64,000 bases of DNA from JAJRXC01 sp047639555 (GTDB taxonomy: Bacteria > Actinomycetota > Acidimicrobiia > Acidimicrobiales > Aldehydirespiratoraceae): NCBI GenBank assembly GCA_047639555.1, contig JBLIOE010000021.1:3575-67574 (forward strand), read 5' to 3'. Below are positions 1 through 7,923 of this stretch, piece after piece. The notes beneath the pieces are model-generated. The model saw only the letters and a list, made by a program, of their open reading frames with translations, was not told where the DNA came from and did not search any database. Positions within the stretch are counted from its first letter, which is position 1, and each line of letters opens with the position of its first letter. The position numbers and the translations under genes were made by a program.

Positions 1-804
1 CTCGATGACGAGGGTGCAACCTTCAAGTCGACCTACGACGGTTCCACTCACCTCCTCACCCCCGAGAGAGCGGTCGCCGTACAGGCATTGATCGGCGCCG
101 ATATTCAGATGGTGCTCGATGTGTGCCCGTCGTCGGTTGCCGACCTGTCGATCGTGAAGAGCGCCGTGGATCGCACCGCCCTATGGGCCGGGCGCGGTCG
201 CCAGGCGTTCCTGGACCATGCTGATGCGCCGGGCCGGCAGAGCCAGTTCGGCATCGTGCAGGGAGGTACCGACGACACCCTGCGAAAGCAATCGGCCGAA
301 GCCATCACTGCGCTCGACTTCGATGGCTACGCCGTCGGTGGCTTGTCAGTGGGGGAGGACCGCAGCGAAATGCTGCTTGGCCTCGACTCCTGCATGGACC
401 TGCTGCCGCTCGACCAGCCCCGTTACTTCATGGGACTCGGCGACCCGGTCGGCATTGTTGAATCGGTCGCTCGCGGCGTCGATATGTTCGACTGTGTGCT
501 GCCGACCCGACTCGCTCGGCACGGCACGATCCTGACCGACAGCGGCCGCTTCAACCTCTCCCGCGCCGAGTTCGCGACAAGCGACGACCCGCTCGACACC
601 ACCTGGGCCGACAGCCCGGCCAACCGCTGGAGCAAGGGTTATCTCCGGCACCTGCTCCAGACGAAAGAGCCGACCGGTGCACGGATCCTGACCCTGCACA
701 ACGTTGCCTGGTTGCTTCGTTTCATGGACCAGATGGGTGACGCAATCCGGGGCGGAACATTTGAGCAGTTCCGCGGGGGCGTCCATGAGGTGTGGGGCAG
801 CTAG
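1..804 (+). CDS. tgt: Queuine tRNA-ribosyltransferase, 5'-truncated by window start
   Basis: This is the last 267 residues of a tRNA-guanine transglycosylase, which swaps G34 of GUN-anticodon tRNAs for preQ1 in queuosine synthesis. The frame is open from base 1, so the true start lies upstream. Conserved parts are the substrate Asp40 (Asp156 in Zymomonas numbering), FGIVQGG with Gln87, GGLSVGE, and the nucleophile Asp164 in VDMFDCV (Asp280). Odd: the zinc site is lost. The spacing to Zymomonas Cys318, Cys320, Cys323 and His349 is kept exactly, but the residues are Trp202, Asp204, Ala207 and His233, so only the histidine remains. It precedes yajC-secD-secF, a common bacterial order. The family call is firm; whether the enzyme is active without zinc is unknown. 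Confidence 0.93.
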   Translation, partial: LDDEGATFKSTYDGSTHLLTPERAVAVQALIGADIQMVLDVCPSSVADLSIVKSAVDRTALWAGRGRQAFLDHADAPGRQSQFGIVQGGTDDTLRKQSAEAITALDFDGYAVGGLSVGEDRSEMLLGLDSCMDLLPLDQPRYFMGLGDPVGIVESVARGVDMFDCVLPTRLARHGTILTDSGRFNLSRAEFATSDDPLDTTWADSPANRWSKGYLRHLLQTKEPTGARILTLHNVAWLLRFMDQMGDAIRGGTFEQFRGGVHEVWGS

Positions 805-1172
805 CCTCGTCGCTCATGCAGTCGTTTGTTCTCCTCGCCGTGATGGGTGGTGCGTTGTACGCATTCATCATCCTTCCGCAGCAAAAGCGTGTGAAGGCCC
901 ACCAAGCGCTCCTGCGCTCGCTCACCGAAGGTGACATTGTCGTCACTAACGCGGGAATCTATGGAGCGGTCGCCGAAGTCGAAGACGACGTCATCTGGCT
1001 TGAAGTCGCTCCTGATGTCGAGCTGAAGATTTCGAAGGCAGCGATTGCCGAGAGAGTCGCCGATGACGAAGTGGCGGACGACGAAGTCGACGCCGATGAT
1101 GATGATGATGATGGCGACGGGGCTGACGACACCGAGTTGATTGACGTAGACACGGACGACAGCGACGCCTGA
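792..1172 (+). CDS. yajC: Preprotein translocase accessory subunit YajC
   Basis: Encodes a 126-residue YajC, the small membrane partner of SecD-SecF. One N-terminal membrane segment (about residues 9-29) is followed by the family sequence ILPQQKR and a compact cytosolic domain with a GDIVVTNAGIYG turn. The C-terminal 35 residues are almost all Asp, Glu and Ala, including six Asp in a row from GAT repeats, plus a 15-bp imperfect tandem repeat (ADDEV twice). The GTG start at 792 overlaps the end of tgt; an ATG at 816 is a possible alternative that would still keep the membrane segment. It is followed 2 bases later by secD. The acidic tail is not needed for the call. Confidence 0.9.
   Translation: MGQLASSLMQSFVLLAVMGGALYAFIILPQQKRVKAHQALLRSLTEGDIVVTNAGIYGAVAEVEDDVIWLEVAPDVELKISKAAIAERVADDEVADDEVDADDDDDDGDGADDTELIDVDTDDSDA
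1059..1088 (+). repeat. 15-bp imperfect tandem repeat in yajC
   Basis: Two 15-base units encode ADDEV twice in the acidic YajC tail. They differ at three or so positions and are followed by a run of GAT codons near 1097-1113. The copies stay in frame. Confidence 0.6.
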
Positions 1173-1174
1173 GA

Positions 1175-2686
1175 ATGCGTCAACAGCTCAGTTTCTCGAT
1201 TGGCATTTTTGTTCTGGCGCTTGCCGGAATCGTCTATACGTTTGCGGCGGGCAACGAGCCGTTGCTCGGTCTCGACCTGCAGGGCGGCGCTTCTGTCGTG
1301 TTGGAGCCCGAACCAAATCCTGACGGCTCGGCCGTCTCGGAAGACATTCTTGATCAAGCGATCGAAGTCATCCGCAACCGCATCGATGGTCTTGGTGTGC
1401 GCGAGCCGGAGATCACCCGTGAAGGAAGCACGATCCTCGTGCAGATCCCGGGCGTCGACGACCAGCAGCGGGCCATTGAGCTGGTTGGTCAAACGGCCGA
1501 ACTCCGTTTCCGTCCGGTCGTCTCGGCACTCGGCCCAGAGCAGGCGCTCGCCTATGAGTCATCGCTGACGATCATCGAGGAAGCCGCGGCGGGGGACACC
1601 TCGATCACCGAGGACGTGCTCGCTCAGGCCCAGGCCTTCGTCGATCAGTGGGCGTTCACGCCCGACGCTGGCGCTGACGAATTCACCGTGCTGCCACCGG
1701 CCACCGAGAATCCTTTCGAATCGCGACTCGCCCTTGGTCCTGCTCCGTTGCTTGTCAACCAGGCTGCGTTCCCCGATGGCCGCGTGACCGGTGAAATCGT
1801 GTCGGGTGCCCGGGCCGAGTTTCGGGTCGGCGAAGGCTGGACCGTGGGTGTCGATCTCCGGGGTGGCAGCCCTGGTTCCGATGACTTCAACGGTCTCGCG
1901 ACGTCGTGTTTTACGCGGCAAGCAGACTGCCCGAGCGGCCGTATCGCGATCGAGATTGATGGTCAGGTCGAAAGTGCGCCCAACGTCAACACCACCGACT
2001 TCGGTCTCGGCGTAACGATCTCCGGCAGTTTCACTGAAGGCGAAGCGAAGGATCTCGCTCTTGTGCTGCGCTTCGGCTCGCTGCCGGTTGAGCTCACCGC
2101 ACAGGAAAGCCGCACGGTCTCGTCCACGCTGGGCGAGGATGCACTCGCGGCCGGTATCACTGCGGGTCTCATCGGATTCGGACTCGTTTCGCTCTATCTC
2201 ATCCTCTACTACCGTCTTCTGGGGCTCGTCGCGATCGCTAGCCTCGCGATCTCCGGCGCGATGTTGTGGACCATGGTGGCGTGGCTCGGTGAGTCGCAAG
2301 GCCTCGCGCTCACTCTCGCCGGCGTGACCGGCCTTATTGTTTCTGTCGGTGTGTCCGTCGACTCGAATGTTGTTTATTTCGAGCATCTCAAGGAAGACGT
2401 ACGAAGCGGCCGCACCGTGCGGTCGGCCGTCGAGCGGGCGTTCCCGATTGCCTACGCGACCATTGTGAAGGCCGACATCGCCAGCCTGATCGCGGCGGTT
2501 GTTCTCTACTTCCTCACCGTTGGTCAGGTAAAGGGCTTCGCCCTCTTCCTCGGCCTCGCCACCGTGCTCGACCTCGTGGCCACCTACTTCTTCATGGGTC
2601 CCGTGATCCGTCTAATGGCTCGACGTGAGGGAATGACGGCCCATCCTCGTCGATACGGAATCCCGAGCGGGGAGGTCCGGTCATGA
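1175..2686 (+). CDS. secD: Protein translocase subunit SecD
   Basis: A 503-residue SecD, the RND-type subunit that uses the proton gradient to pull exported proteins across the membrane after SecA/SecYEG. The first membrane segment is at residues 8-24, followed by the diagnostic LGLDLQGGASVVLE sequence, a periplasmic region with the VIRNRIDGLGVREPEI repeat, and five C-terminal membrane helices from about residue 325. The helix with VGVSVDSNVV matches the conserved proton-path Asp region. The ATG at 1175 begins 2 bases after yajC, and the 3' end overlaps secF by 4 bases (ATGA), so the three are one operon. Confidence 0.97.
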   Translation: MRQQLSFSIGIFVLALAGIVYTFAAGNEPLLGLDLQGGASVVLEPEPNPDGSAVSEDILDQAIEVIRNRIDGLGVREPEITREGSTILVQIPGVDDQQRAIELVGQTAELRFRPVVSALGPEQALAYESSLTIIEEAAAGDTSITEDVLAQAQAFVDQWAFTPDAGADEFTVLPPATENPFESRLALGPAPLLVNQAAFPDGRVTGEIVSGARAEFRVGEGWTVGVDLRGGSPGSDDFNGLATSCFTRQADCPSGRIAIEIDGQVESAPNVNTTDFGLGVTISGSFTEGEAKDLALVLRFGSLPVELTAQESRTVSSTLGEDALAAGITAGLIGFGLVSLYLILYYRLLGLVAIASLAISGAMLWTMVAWLGESQGLALTLAGVTGLIVSVGVSVDSNVVYFEHLKEDVRSGRTVRSAVERAFPIAYATIVKADIASLIAAVVLYFLTVGQVKGFALFLGLATVLDLVATYFFMGPVIRLMARREGMTAHPRRYGIPSGEVRS

Positions 2687-3762
2687 GCATTCTTCGCAAG
2701 ATGTACCGGGGCGAGCAGGAGTTCGACTTTCCGAAGCTGTGGCGCCCCGCGCTCATTGGTTCGCTTGTTCTGGTGCTGCTGAGTGTTGGTTCACTCGGCT
2801 TTCGTGGCCTGAATCTGGGCATTGATTTCGAAGGCGGCACCTCATGGGAGGTTGTCGCGCCCGAATCCTCTGTCTCCGATGCTCGCGACGCCCTCGCGGA
2901 CACCGATGCCGCCGCCGGCAAGATCCAAACAGTCGGCGGCGACACCATCCGAGTGCGCGCCGATCTCGACGACGACGAGGCCATCAAGGCGGTCACTGCG
3001 GCAATGGCTGCGCTCGGCAACGCCGACACCACCGACGTGAGTGTCACCACCGTCGGACCGTCGTGGGGCGATCAGATCACCTCGAAGGCGCGCAACGCGT
3101 TGGTCTGGTTCATCATCATCGTGGCCGTGTACATCGCGGTCCGTCTTGAATGGAAGATGGCCGTGGGTGCCCTCGTGGCCGTGGCCCACGACATCGTGAT
3201 CTCGGTTGGCGTCTACTCGATCTTCCAGTTCGAGGTCACACCCGCGACCGTGATCGCGTTCCTCACGATCATGGGCTATTCGCTCTACGACACGATCGTT
3301 GTTTACGACAAGGTAAGAGAGATCTCGGGCCGTCTTTCGGGCACCGGTCGTTACACCTACAACGAGATGATGAACCTGGCGCTCAACCGGGTGCTGATGC
3401 GTTCGATCAACACGTCCATCACGTCGATGCTTCCGGTTGCGTCGATGCTGATCGTGGGTTCGTTCATCCTGGGCGCTTTGACGCTCCAAGAGTTCGCGAT
3501 TGCGCTACTCATCGGCATCCTGGTCGGCTCGTACTCCTCGATCTTCGTTGCATCGTCCGTCGTGGCGTTCATGAAGAGTCGCGAGGAATCGCACGCTGCG
3601 GTCGCCAAGAAGGTCGATGGTCGTGGCCTTACGGGTGATGGCACTCGTTCGGTTTCGGCCGAAGATGCCGCGCTGGGAACCACGCCGACACGGGCCACGG
3701 CCGATCGGCCGCGGGCTGGCAACGCACCGCCGAAGCCGAGGAAGAAAAAGAAGAAGGCGTAG
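2683..3762 (+). CDS. secF: Protein translocase subunit SecF
   Basis: A 359-residue SecF, partner of SecD in the translocase. The N-terminal helix is followed by GLNLGIDFEGGTSWEV, matching the FxGGT motif of the family. The C-terminal half has five helices with VAHDIVISVGVY and IMGYSLYDTIVVYDKVRE, the classic SecF signature. The last ~55 residues form a Lys/Arg-rich cytosolic tail ending in a run of five lysines, longer and more basic than in E. coli. It starts on the ATGA that ends secD. Confidence 0.97.
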   Translation: MSILRKMYRGEQEFDFPKLWRPALIGSLVLVLLSVGSLGFRGLNLGIDFEGGTSWEVVAPESSVSDARDALADTDAAAGKIQTVGGDTIRVRADLDDDEAIKAVTAAMAALGNADTTDVSVTTVGPSWGDQITSKARNALVWFIIIVAVYIAVRLEWKMAVGALVAVAHDIVISVGVYSIFQFEVTPATVIAFLTIMGYSLYDTIVVYDKVREISGRLSGTGRYTYNEMMNLALNRVLMRSINTSITSMLPVASMLIVGSFILGALTLQEFAIALLIGILVGSYSSIFVASSVVAFMKSREESHAAVAKKVDGRGLTGDGTRSVSAEDAALGTTPTRATADRPRAGNAPPKPRKKKKKA

Positions 3763-3768
3763 GGGCGG

Positions 3769-3774
3769 TACCGT
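3769..3774 (+). promoter_or_regulatory. -10 box for leaderless apt transcript
   Basis: TACCGT lies 7 nt before the ATG at 3782. It fits the TANNNT-plus-6-to-9-nt pattern seen before many genes here and decides between that ATG and an in-frame GTG at 3773 that lies inside the box. Confidence 0.5.
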
Positions 3775-3781
3775 GGCGGGT

Positions 3782-4324
3782 ATGTCCGCTGCTGCCGCTG
3801 AGCGTTTCATTCGAGATATCCCGGACTTTCCCGAACCCGGGATCGTCTACAAGGACATCACGCCGCTACTCGCCGATCCGACTGGGTTCGATGCGGCGCT
3901 GACTGCGATGACCACGCCATGGCATGACGCTGCGGTCGACGTGGTTGTGGGTATCGAAGCTCGTGGATTCATCTTCGGAGCGCCGATCGCTCGTGCGCTT
4001 GGGGTCAGCTTCGTGCCGGTCCGCAAGCCCGGCAAGCTGCCGTTCGCGACTGCCTCGGTCGACTACGGCCTGGAGTACGGCACCGACACCCTCGAGATGC
4101 ACACCGATGCGGTCTCTGCCGGTCAGAAGGTCTTGGTGATCGACGATGTGCTGGCCACCGGTGGCACGGCGAGCGCGGCGGTCGAGCTCATTAACGGCCA
4201 GGGTGGCGATGTGGTCGGATTCGGATTCCTTCTCGAACTTGGTTTTCTCGCCGGCCGAAGCAAGCTCGGCGGCGCTCGCATCGAGTCGTTCATCCTTTAT
4301 GGCGACATAGCTGGGTGCGAGTAG
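3782..4324 (+). CDS. apt: Adenine phosphoribosyltransferase
   Basis: A 180-residue type I phosphoribosyltransferase that salvages adenine with PRPP to make AMP. It shows the APT N-terminal FPEPGIVYKDITPLL, the VGIEARGFIFGAPIA segment, the KPGKLP loop and the PRPP motif VLVIDDVLATGGTA. I chose ATG 3782 because a TACCGT box sits 7 nt upstream, fitting a leaderless mRNA; an in-frame GTG at 3773 would add three residues. It lies between secF and rel, the usual actinobacterial order, and its stop abuts the rel start. Confidence 0.95.
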   Translation: MSAAAAERFIRDIPDFPEPGIVYKDITPLLADPTGFDAALTAMTTPWHDAAVDVVVGIEARGFIFGAPIARALGVSFVPVRKPGKLPFATASVDYGLEYGTDTLEMHTDAVSAGQKVLVIDDVLATGGTASAAVELINGQGGDVVGFGFLLELGFLAGRSKLGGARIESFILYGDIAGCE

Positions 4325-6571
4325 ATGGCGACCGTCCAGCGGGTGATGCCCTGGCGGCGGGCACCTAATCGGTCCTCGTCGCTCGAGATCGCTGACCTGC
4401 TGGAGGCGTTTCACGAACATCACCCGAAGGCCGACACGTCTCTGATTGAGCGGGCCTTCGCCCTCGCGGCGTCGGCCCATGAGGGACAGTTCCGCAAGTC
4501 GGGAGAGCCCTACATCCGTCATCCGGTTGCCGTTGCCACCATCGTTGCCCGCCAGGGCATCGATGATGTCACGATCGCGGGAGCCCTCCTTCACGACGCG
4601 GTCGAAGACACACCGATCGGTTTGAAGGAGCTTGAGGATCAGTTCGGTGCCGACCTGGCTCGGATCGTCGATGGCGTCACCAAACTCGAACGTGTCAAGT
4701 ACGACACGAAAGAAGAACAGCAAGCCGCCACGATGCGGAAGATGATCGTGGCGATCGCGTCCGACATGCGGGTGCTGATCATCAAGCTCGCCGATCGACT
4801 CCACAATCTCCGCACCGTCGCGGCGCTGCCCAGCTTCAAGCAAGAACGCACGGCTCGCGAAACACTCGACGTCTACGCCCCGCTCGCCCATCGCCTCGGC
4901 ATGCAGGACATGAAGCAGCAGCTCGAAGACTTGTCTTTCGCTGCGCTGCATCCTCGCCGATATGCCGAGATCGACCAGATGCTCCAACAGCGGGCGCCGG
5001 AGCGCGACCTGTATCTGGCCCAGGTGTTGGGTGACGTACAGGCTCGCCTCGCCGAGCTTGGCATCGTGGCTCAGGTCGACGGCCGGCCGAAACATCTCTG
5101 GTCGATCTACGAAAAGATGGTGGTGAAGGGCCGCTCGTTCGATGAGATCTTCGACCTCGTCGGCATTCGTGTGATCGTCGACTCGGTGCGCGAGTGCTAC
5201 GGCGCGCTGGGCTCGATCCATGCCACGTGGCGCCCGGTCCAAGGCCGGTTCAAGGACTACATCGCTATGCCGAAGTTCAACCTCTACCAGTCGCTTCACA
5301 CGACGGTGGTGGGGCCGCAGGGAAAGCCGATCGAGGTGCAGATCCGCACCCGGGAGATGCACAATCGTGCGGAGTTCGGTGTGGCCGCTCACGCCGAATA
5401 CAAAGACGGCGAGTCTCGCAACGAGGCGGCCTGGCTGAACCGAATCGTCGAATGGACCCAGGAGACGTCGGACAACAACGTCTTCATGAACAATCTGAAG
5501 TTGGATCTCGATCAAGACGAGGTCTACTGCTTCAGCCCCAAGGGTCGAGTTGTTGAGCTGCCGGTTGGGGCCACACCGGTCGACTTCGCCTACTCGATTC
5601 ACACCGATGTCGGTCATGCCTGTATCGGGTCGAAGGTCAACGGCCGGCTTGTCCCCCTCCACAGCCGGCTCGAGTCGGGCGACAGCGTCGAGATCTTCAC
5701 GTCGAAGGTGGAGGGCGCAGGCCCGAGCCGAGACTGGCTGAAGTTCGTCGCTAGCCGGCGGGCCGCCAACAAGATCCGCCAGTGGTACACCCGGGAGCGG
5801 CGTGAAGACGCGATCGAACATGGTCGCGAAGATCTGATCTCCTCCCTGCGGAGAGCGGGGCTTCCGGCCCAGCGCGTGCTCAAGGAAGATGTCTTCAACG
5901 ATGTCAGCGAACAGCTGAACTACACCGAAGAAGATTCGCTCTTTGCTGCGATCGGCGAGGGGCATCTCGCCGCGTCCACGGTGGCCGAGCGCATCTCCAA
6001 GGAGTTGCGGGGCGAGGACAGCAACGATCAGGAAGCACCCCGACTTCCGAGCAACGTCAGCCGCCGTATTGGCACGAAGCGCCGCACGACAGGTACGGCC
6101 GGTGTCCACGTCGAGGGGCTCGACGACATCATGATCCGCATCTCGCGGTGCTGTTCGCCGGTGCCGCCCGATGAAATCGTGGGTTTCGTCACGCGCGGAC
6201 GTGGCGTGTCCGTCCACCGCTCCGATTGCTTGAATGCAACCACCCTGCAAGAGGGCCAGCCTGATCGGCTGATCGAAGTCGAGTGGGACGCCGACCACGA
6301 TGGCCGCTTCTCCACCACGATCGAGATCCAGGCGCTCGACCGCTACTCGCTCCTCGTTGATGTGGCCCGAGTGTTGTCCGACCATGGTCTCAACGTCACG
6401 AGCGTGAGCACGGAGACGGGCGACGATGCCGTGGCCAAGATGCAGTTCGAGTTCGAACTCGCCGACGTAAGTCAGCTCGATTCGGTACTCAGCCGACTCC
6501 TCGCGGTTGAAGCGGTCTATGACGCGTATCGGCTCGTGCCCGGCGGCGCGTCTCCCGTCACGACCGACTGA
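4325..6571 (+). CDS. rel: Bifunctional (p)ppGpp synthetase/hydrolase Rel
   Basis: A 748-residue long RelA/SpoT homologue controlling the stringent response. In order: an HD hydrolase domain with LLHDAVEDTP (about residues 86-95) and KLADRLHNLRT; the synthetase domain with GRFKDYIAMPKFNLYQSLHT and EVQIRT; a TGS domain from about 400; a zinc-finger/helical region with RCCSPVPPDEI; and a C-terminal ACT domain from about 665. The RFKD motif is the basic RxKD type found in bifunctional enzymes and not the acidic form of E. coli RelA, so both synthesis and hydrolysis are expected. It starts directly after the apt stop and is probably cotranscribed with it. Confidence 0.97.
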   Translation: MATVQRVMPWRRAPNRSSSLEIADLLEAFHEHHPKADTSLIERAFALAASAHEGQFRKSGEPYIRHPVAVATIVARQGIDDVTIAGALLHDAVEDTPIGLKELEDQFGADLARIVDGVTKLERVKYDTKEEQQAATMRKMIVAIASDMRVLIIKLADRLHNLRTVAALPSFKQERTARETLDVYAPLAHRLGMQDMKQQLEDLSFAALHPRRYAEIDQMLQQRAPERDLYLAQVLGDVQARLAELGIVAQVDGRPKHLWSIYEKMVVKGRSFDEIFDLVGIRVIVDSVRECYGALGSIHATWRPVQGRFKDYIAMPKFNLYQSLHTTVVGPQGKPIEVQIRTREMHNRAEFGVAAHAEYKDGESRNEAAWLNRIVEWTQETSDNNVFMNNLKLDLDQDEVYCFSPKGRVVELPVGATPVDFAYSIHTDVGHACIGSKVNGRLVPLHSRLESGDSVEIFTSKVEGAGPSRDWLKFVASRRAANKIRQWYTRERREDAIEHGREDLISSLRRAGLPAQRVLKEDVFNDVSEQLNYTEEDSLFAAIGEGHLAASTVAERISKELRGEDSNDQEAPRLPSNVSRRIGTKRRTTGTAGVHVEGLDDIMIRISRCCSPVPPDEIVGFVTRGRGVSVHRSDCLNATTLQEGQPDRLIEVEWDADHDGRFSTTIEIQALDRYSLLVDVARVLSDHGLNVTSVSTETGDDAVAKMQFEFELADVSQLDSVLSRLLAVEAVYDAYRLVPGGASPVTTD

Positions 6572-6590
6572 CGTTCCTGAATCCCGCGAA

Positions 6591-6613
6591 GCCTCCGCTC
6601 GGTCCCCGGAGGC
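6591..6613 (+). terminator. Hairpin between rel and hisS
   Basis: A perfect 7-bp inverted repeat (GCCTCCG and CGGAGGC) encloses a 9-nt loop and lies just upstream of the hisS -10 box. There is no U-run, so termination of rel is possible but not shown. Confidence 0.35.
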
Positions 6614-6619
6614 GACGGG

Positions 6620-6625
6620 TAACCT
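6620..6625 (+). promoter_or_regulatory. -10 box for leaderless hisS transcript
   Basis: TAACCT ends 8 nt before the GTG at 6634. No Shine-Dalgarno is visible, so the mRNA probably starts at or next to the start codon. Confidence 0.55.
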
Positions 6626-6633
6626 CAGCGGCT

Positions 6634-7914
6634 GTGGCCGAGCCAACTTTCCGAGCCCCTAAGGGCACTCGTGACATTCTCCCGCCGGAGTCGGCGCGCC
6701 GACGCGCACTGGTCGATCGTTTTGCCGAGTCGGCGGGGTTGAGCGGGTTTGGTGAGGTGGTCTCGCCGCTCTTCGAAGACCTCGGTGTTTTCAAGCGCAT
6801 TGGTGAAGCCACCGACGTGGTCAGCAAGGAGATGTTCGACTTCTTCGATAAGGGCAATCCGCCGCAACACCTTGCTTTACGTCCGGAACTCACCGCCTCG
6901 ATCTGTCGGGCCTACGCCGAACACCGCCCCGTGCCGCCGTGGAAGGTTTGGTACGAAGGTCCACAGTTCCGTTACGAGCAGCCTCAGGCGGGTCGTTATC
7001 GGCAGTTCACCCAGGTGGGCGTAGAGGTGCTGGGCGCCGACGACCCCCAAGCCGATGTCGATGTGATCGCGCTGGCGGCTCGTTTCTTCGAGTCGCTCGG
7101 CCTCGAACAGGTTCGGCTGATGATCAACAGCTTGGGCGACGCCTCGTGTCGGCCGGCTTATCTCGCCGCGCTCACCGACTACTTCACCGGCCAATTGGCC
7201 GACCTGTCGCCGCAGTCGCAGGCAACGCTCGAGCGCAACCCGCTGCGGGTCCTCGACTCGAAGCGCGAAGAAGACCAGGCGATCATCGACGCAGCGCCGA
7301 TCATGGTCGACTTTCTCACTGAGGAAACGGCCGAGCACTTTGCCCAGGTCCGTGCGGGCCTCGAGTCGCTGGGCGTCGACTACGAAATCTCGTCACGGCT
7401 GGTCCGCGGTCTCGACTACTACACCCGCACCACTTTCGAATTCGCGGCCGAGTCGCTCGAGGGTGCCCAGAACGCCGTGGGCGGTGGCGGCCGTTACGAC
7501 GGACTCGTCGAGAACCTCGGCGGCCCGGACACCCCGGGTATTGGTTTTGCCCTCGGGGTCGATCGCATCCTTCTCGCCTGCGACGCCGAAGGGGTCTTCC
7601 CCGCGCCTGGGCCCACAATCTCCGTGTTTGTCGTCGATGTCACCGGCGGGAGTCAGGCGCTCGATGTCTGCGAGCGCCTGCGCCGCGGCGGCATCGGCGC
7701 CGACCGCAGCTACGGCGGACGCTCGATGAAAGCCCAGATGAAAGTGGCCGACCGTTCCGGTGCGCTCTACGCCGCCATCATCGGCGAAGACGAAGTTGCC
7801 GCCGGGGAAGTCACCCTGCGCGACCTGCGAGGCGAGACCGGCCAGCGTCGCGTCGCCCTCGATGATCTCGTGAGCGATATCCGCTCACTCTCCAGCACTG
7901 AAAAAGAGAAGTAG
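6634..7914 (+). CDS. hisS: Histidine--tRNA ligase
   Basis: A 426-residue class II histidyl-tRNA synthetase that charges tRNA-His. Motif 1 region at the N terminus (FRAPKGTRDILPPES), motif 2 with the YEGPQFRYEQPQAGRYRQF stretch, the histidine-specific LVRGLDYYTRTTFEF, and motif 3 GIGFALGVDRIL are all present; GGGGRYDGL marks the active site. The last ~90 residues form the anticodon-binding domain. The GTG start is supported by the -10 box 8 nt upstream. It is followed 9 bases later by aspS, the common hisS-aspS pair. Confidence 0.97.
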   Translation: MAEPTFRAPKGTRDILPPESARRRALVDRFAESAGLSGFGEVVSPLFEDLGVFKRIGEATDVVSKEMFDFFDKGNPPQHLALRPELTASICRAYAEHRPVPPWKVWYEGPQFRYEQPQAGRYRQFTQVGVEVLGADDPQADVDVIALAARFFESLGLEQVRLMINSLGDASCRPAYLAALTDYFTGQLADLSPQSQATLERNPLRVLDSKREEDQAIIDAAPIMVDFLTEETAEHFAQVRAGLESLGVDYEISSRLVRGLDYYTRTTFEFAAESLEGAQNAVGGGGRYDGLVENLGGPDTPGIGFALGVDRILLACDAEGVFPAPGPTISVFVVDVTGGSQALDVCERLRRGGIGADRSYGGRSMKAQMKVADRSGALYAAIIGEDEVAAGEVTLRDLRGETGQRRVALDDLVSDIRSLSSTEKEK

Positions 7915-7923
7915 GAACCAACG

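Noticed and set aside
3866..6646. A 926-codon open frame antisense to rel
   Set aside because: It mirrors a well-supported RSH gene, has no recognisable domain, and long antisense frames are expected from high third-position GC.
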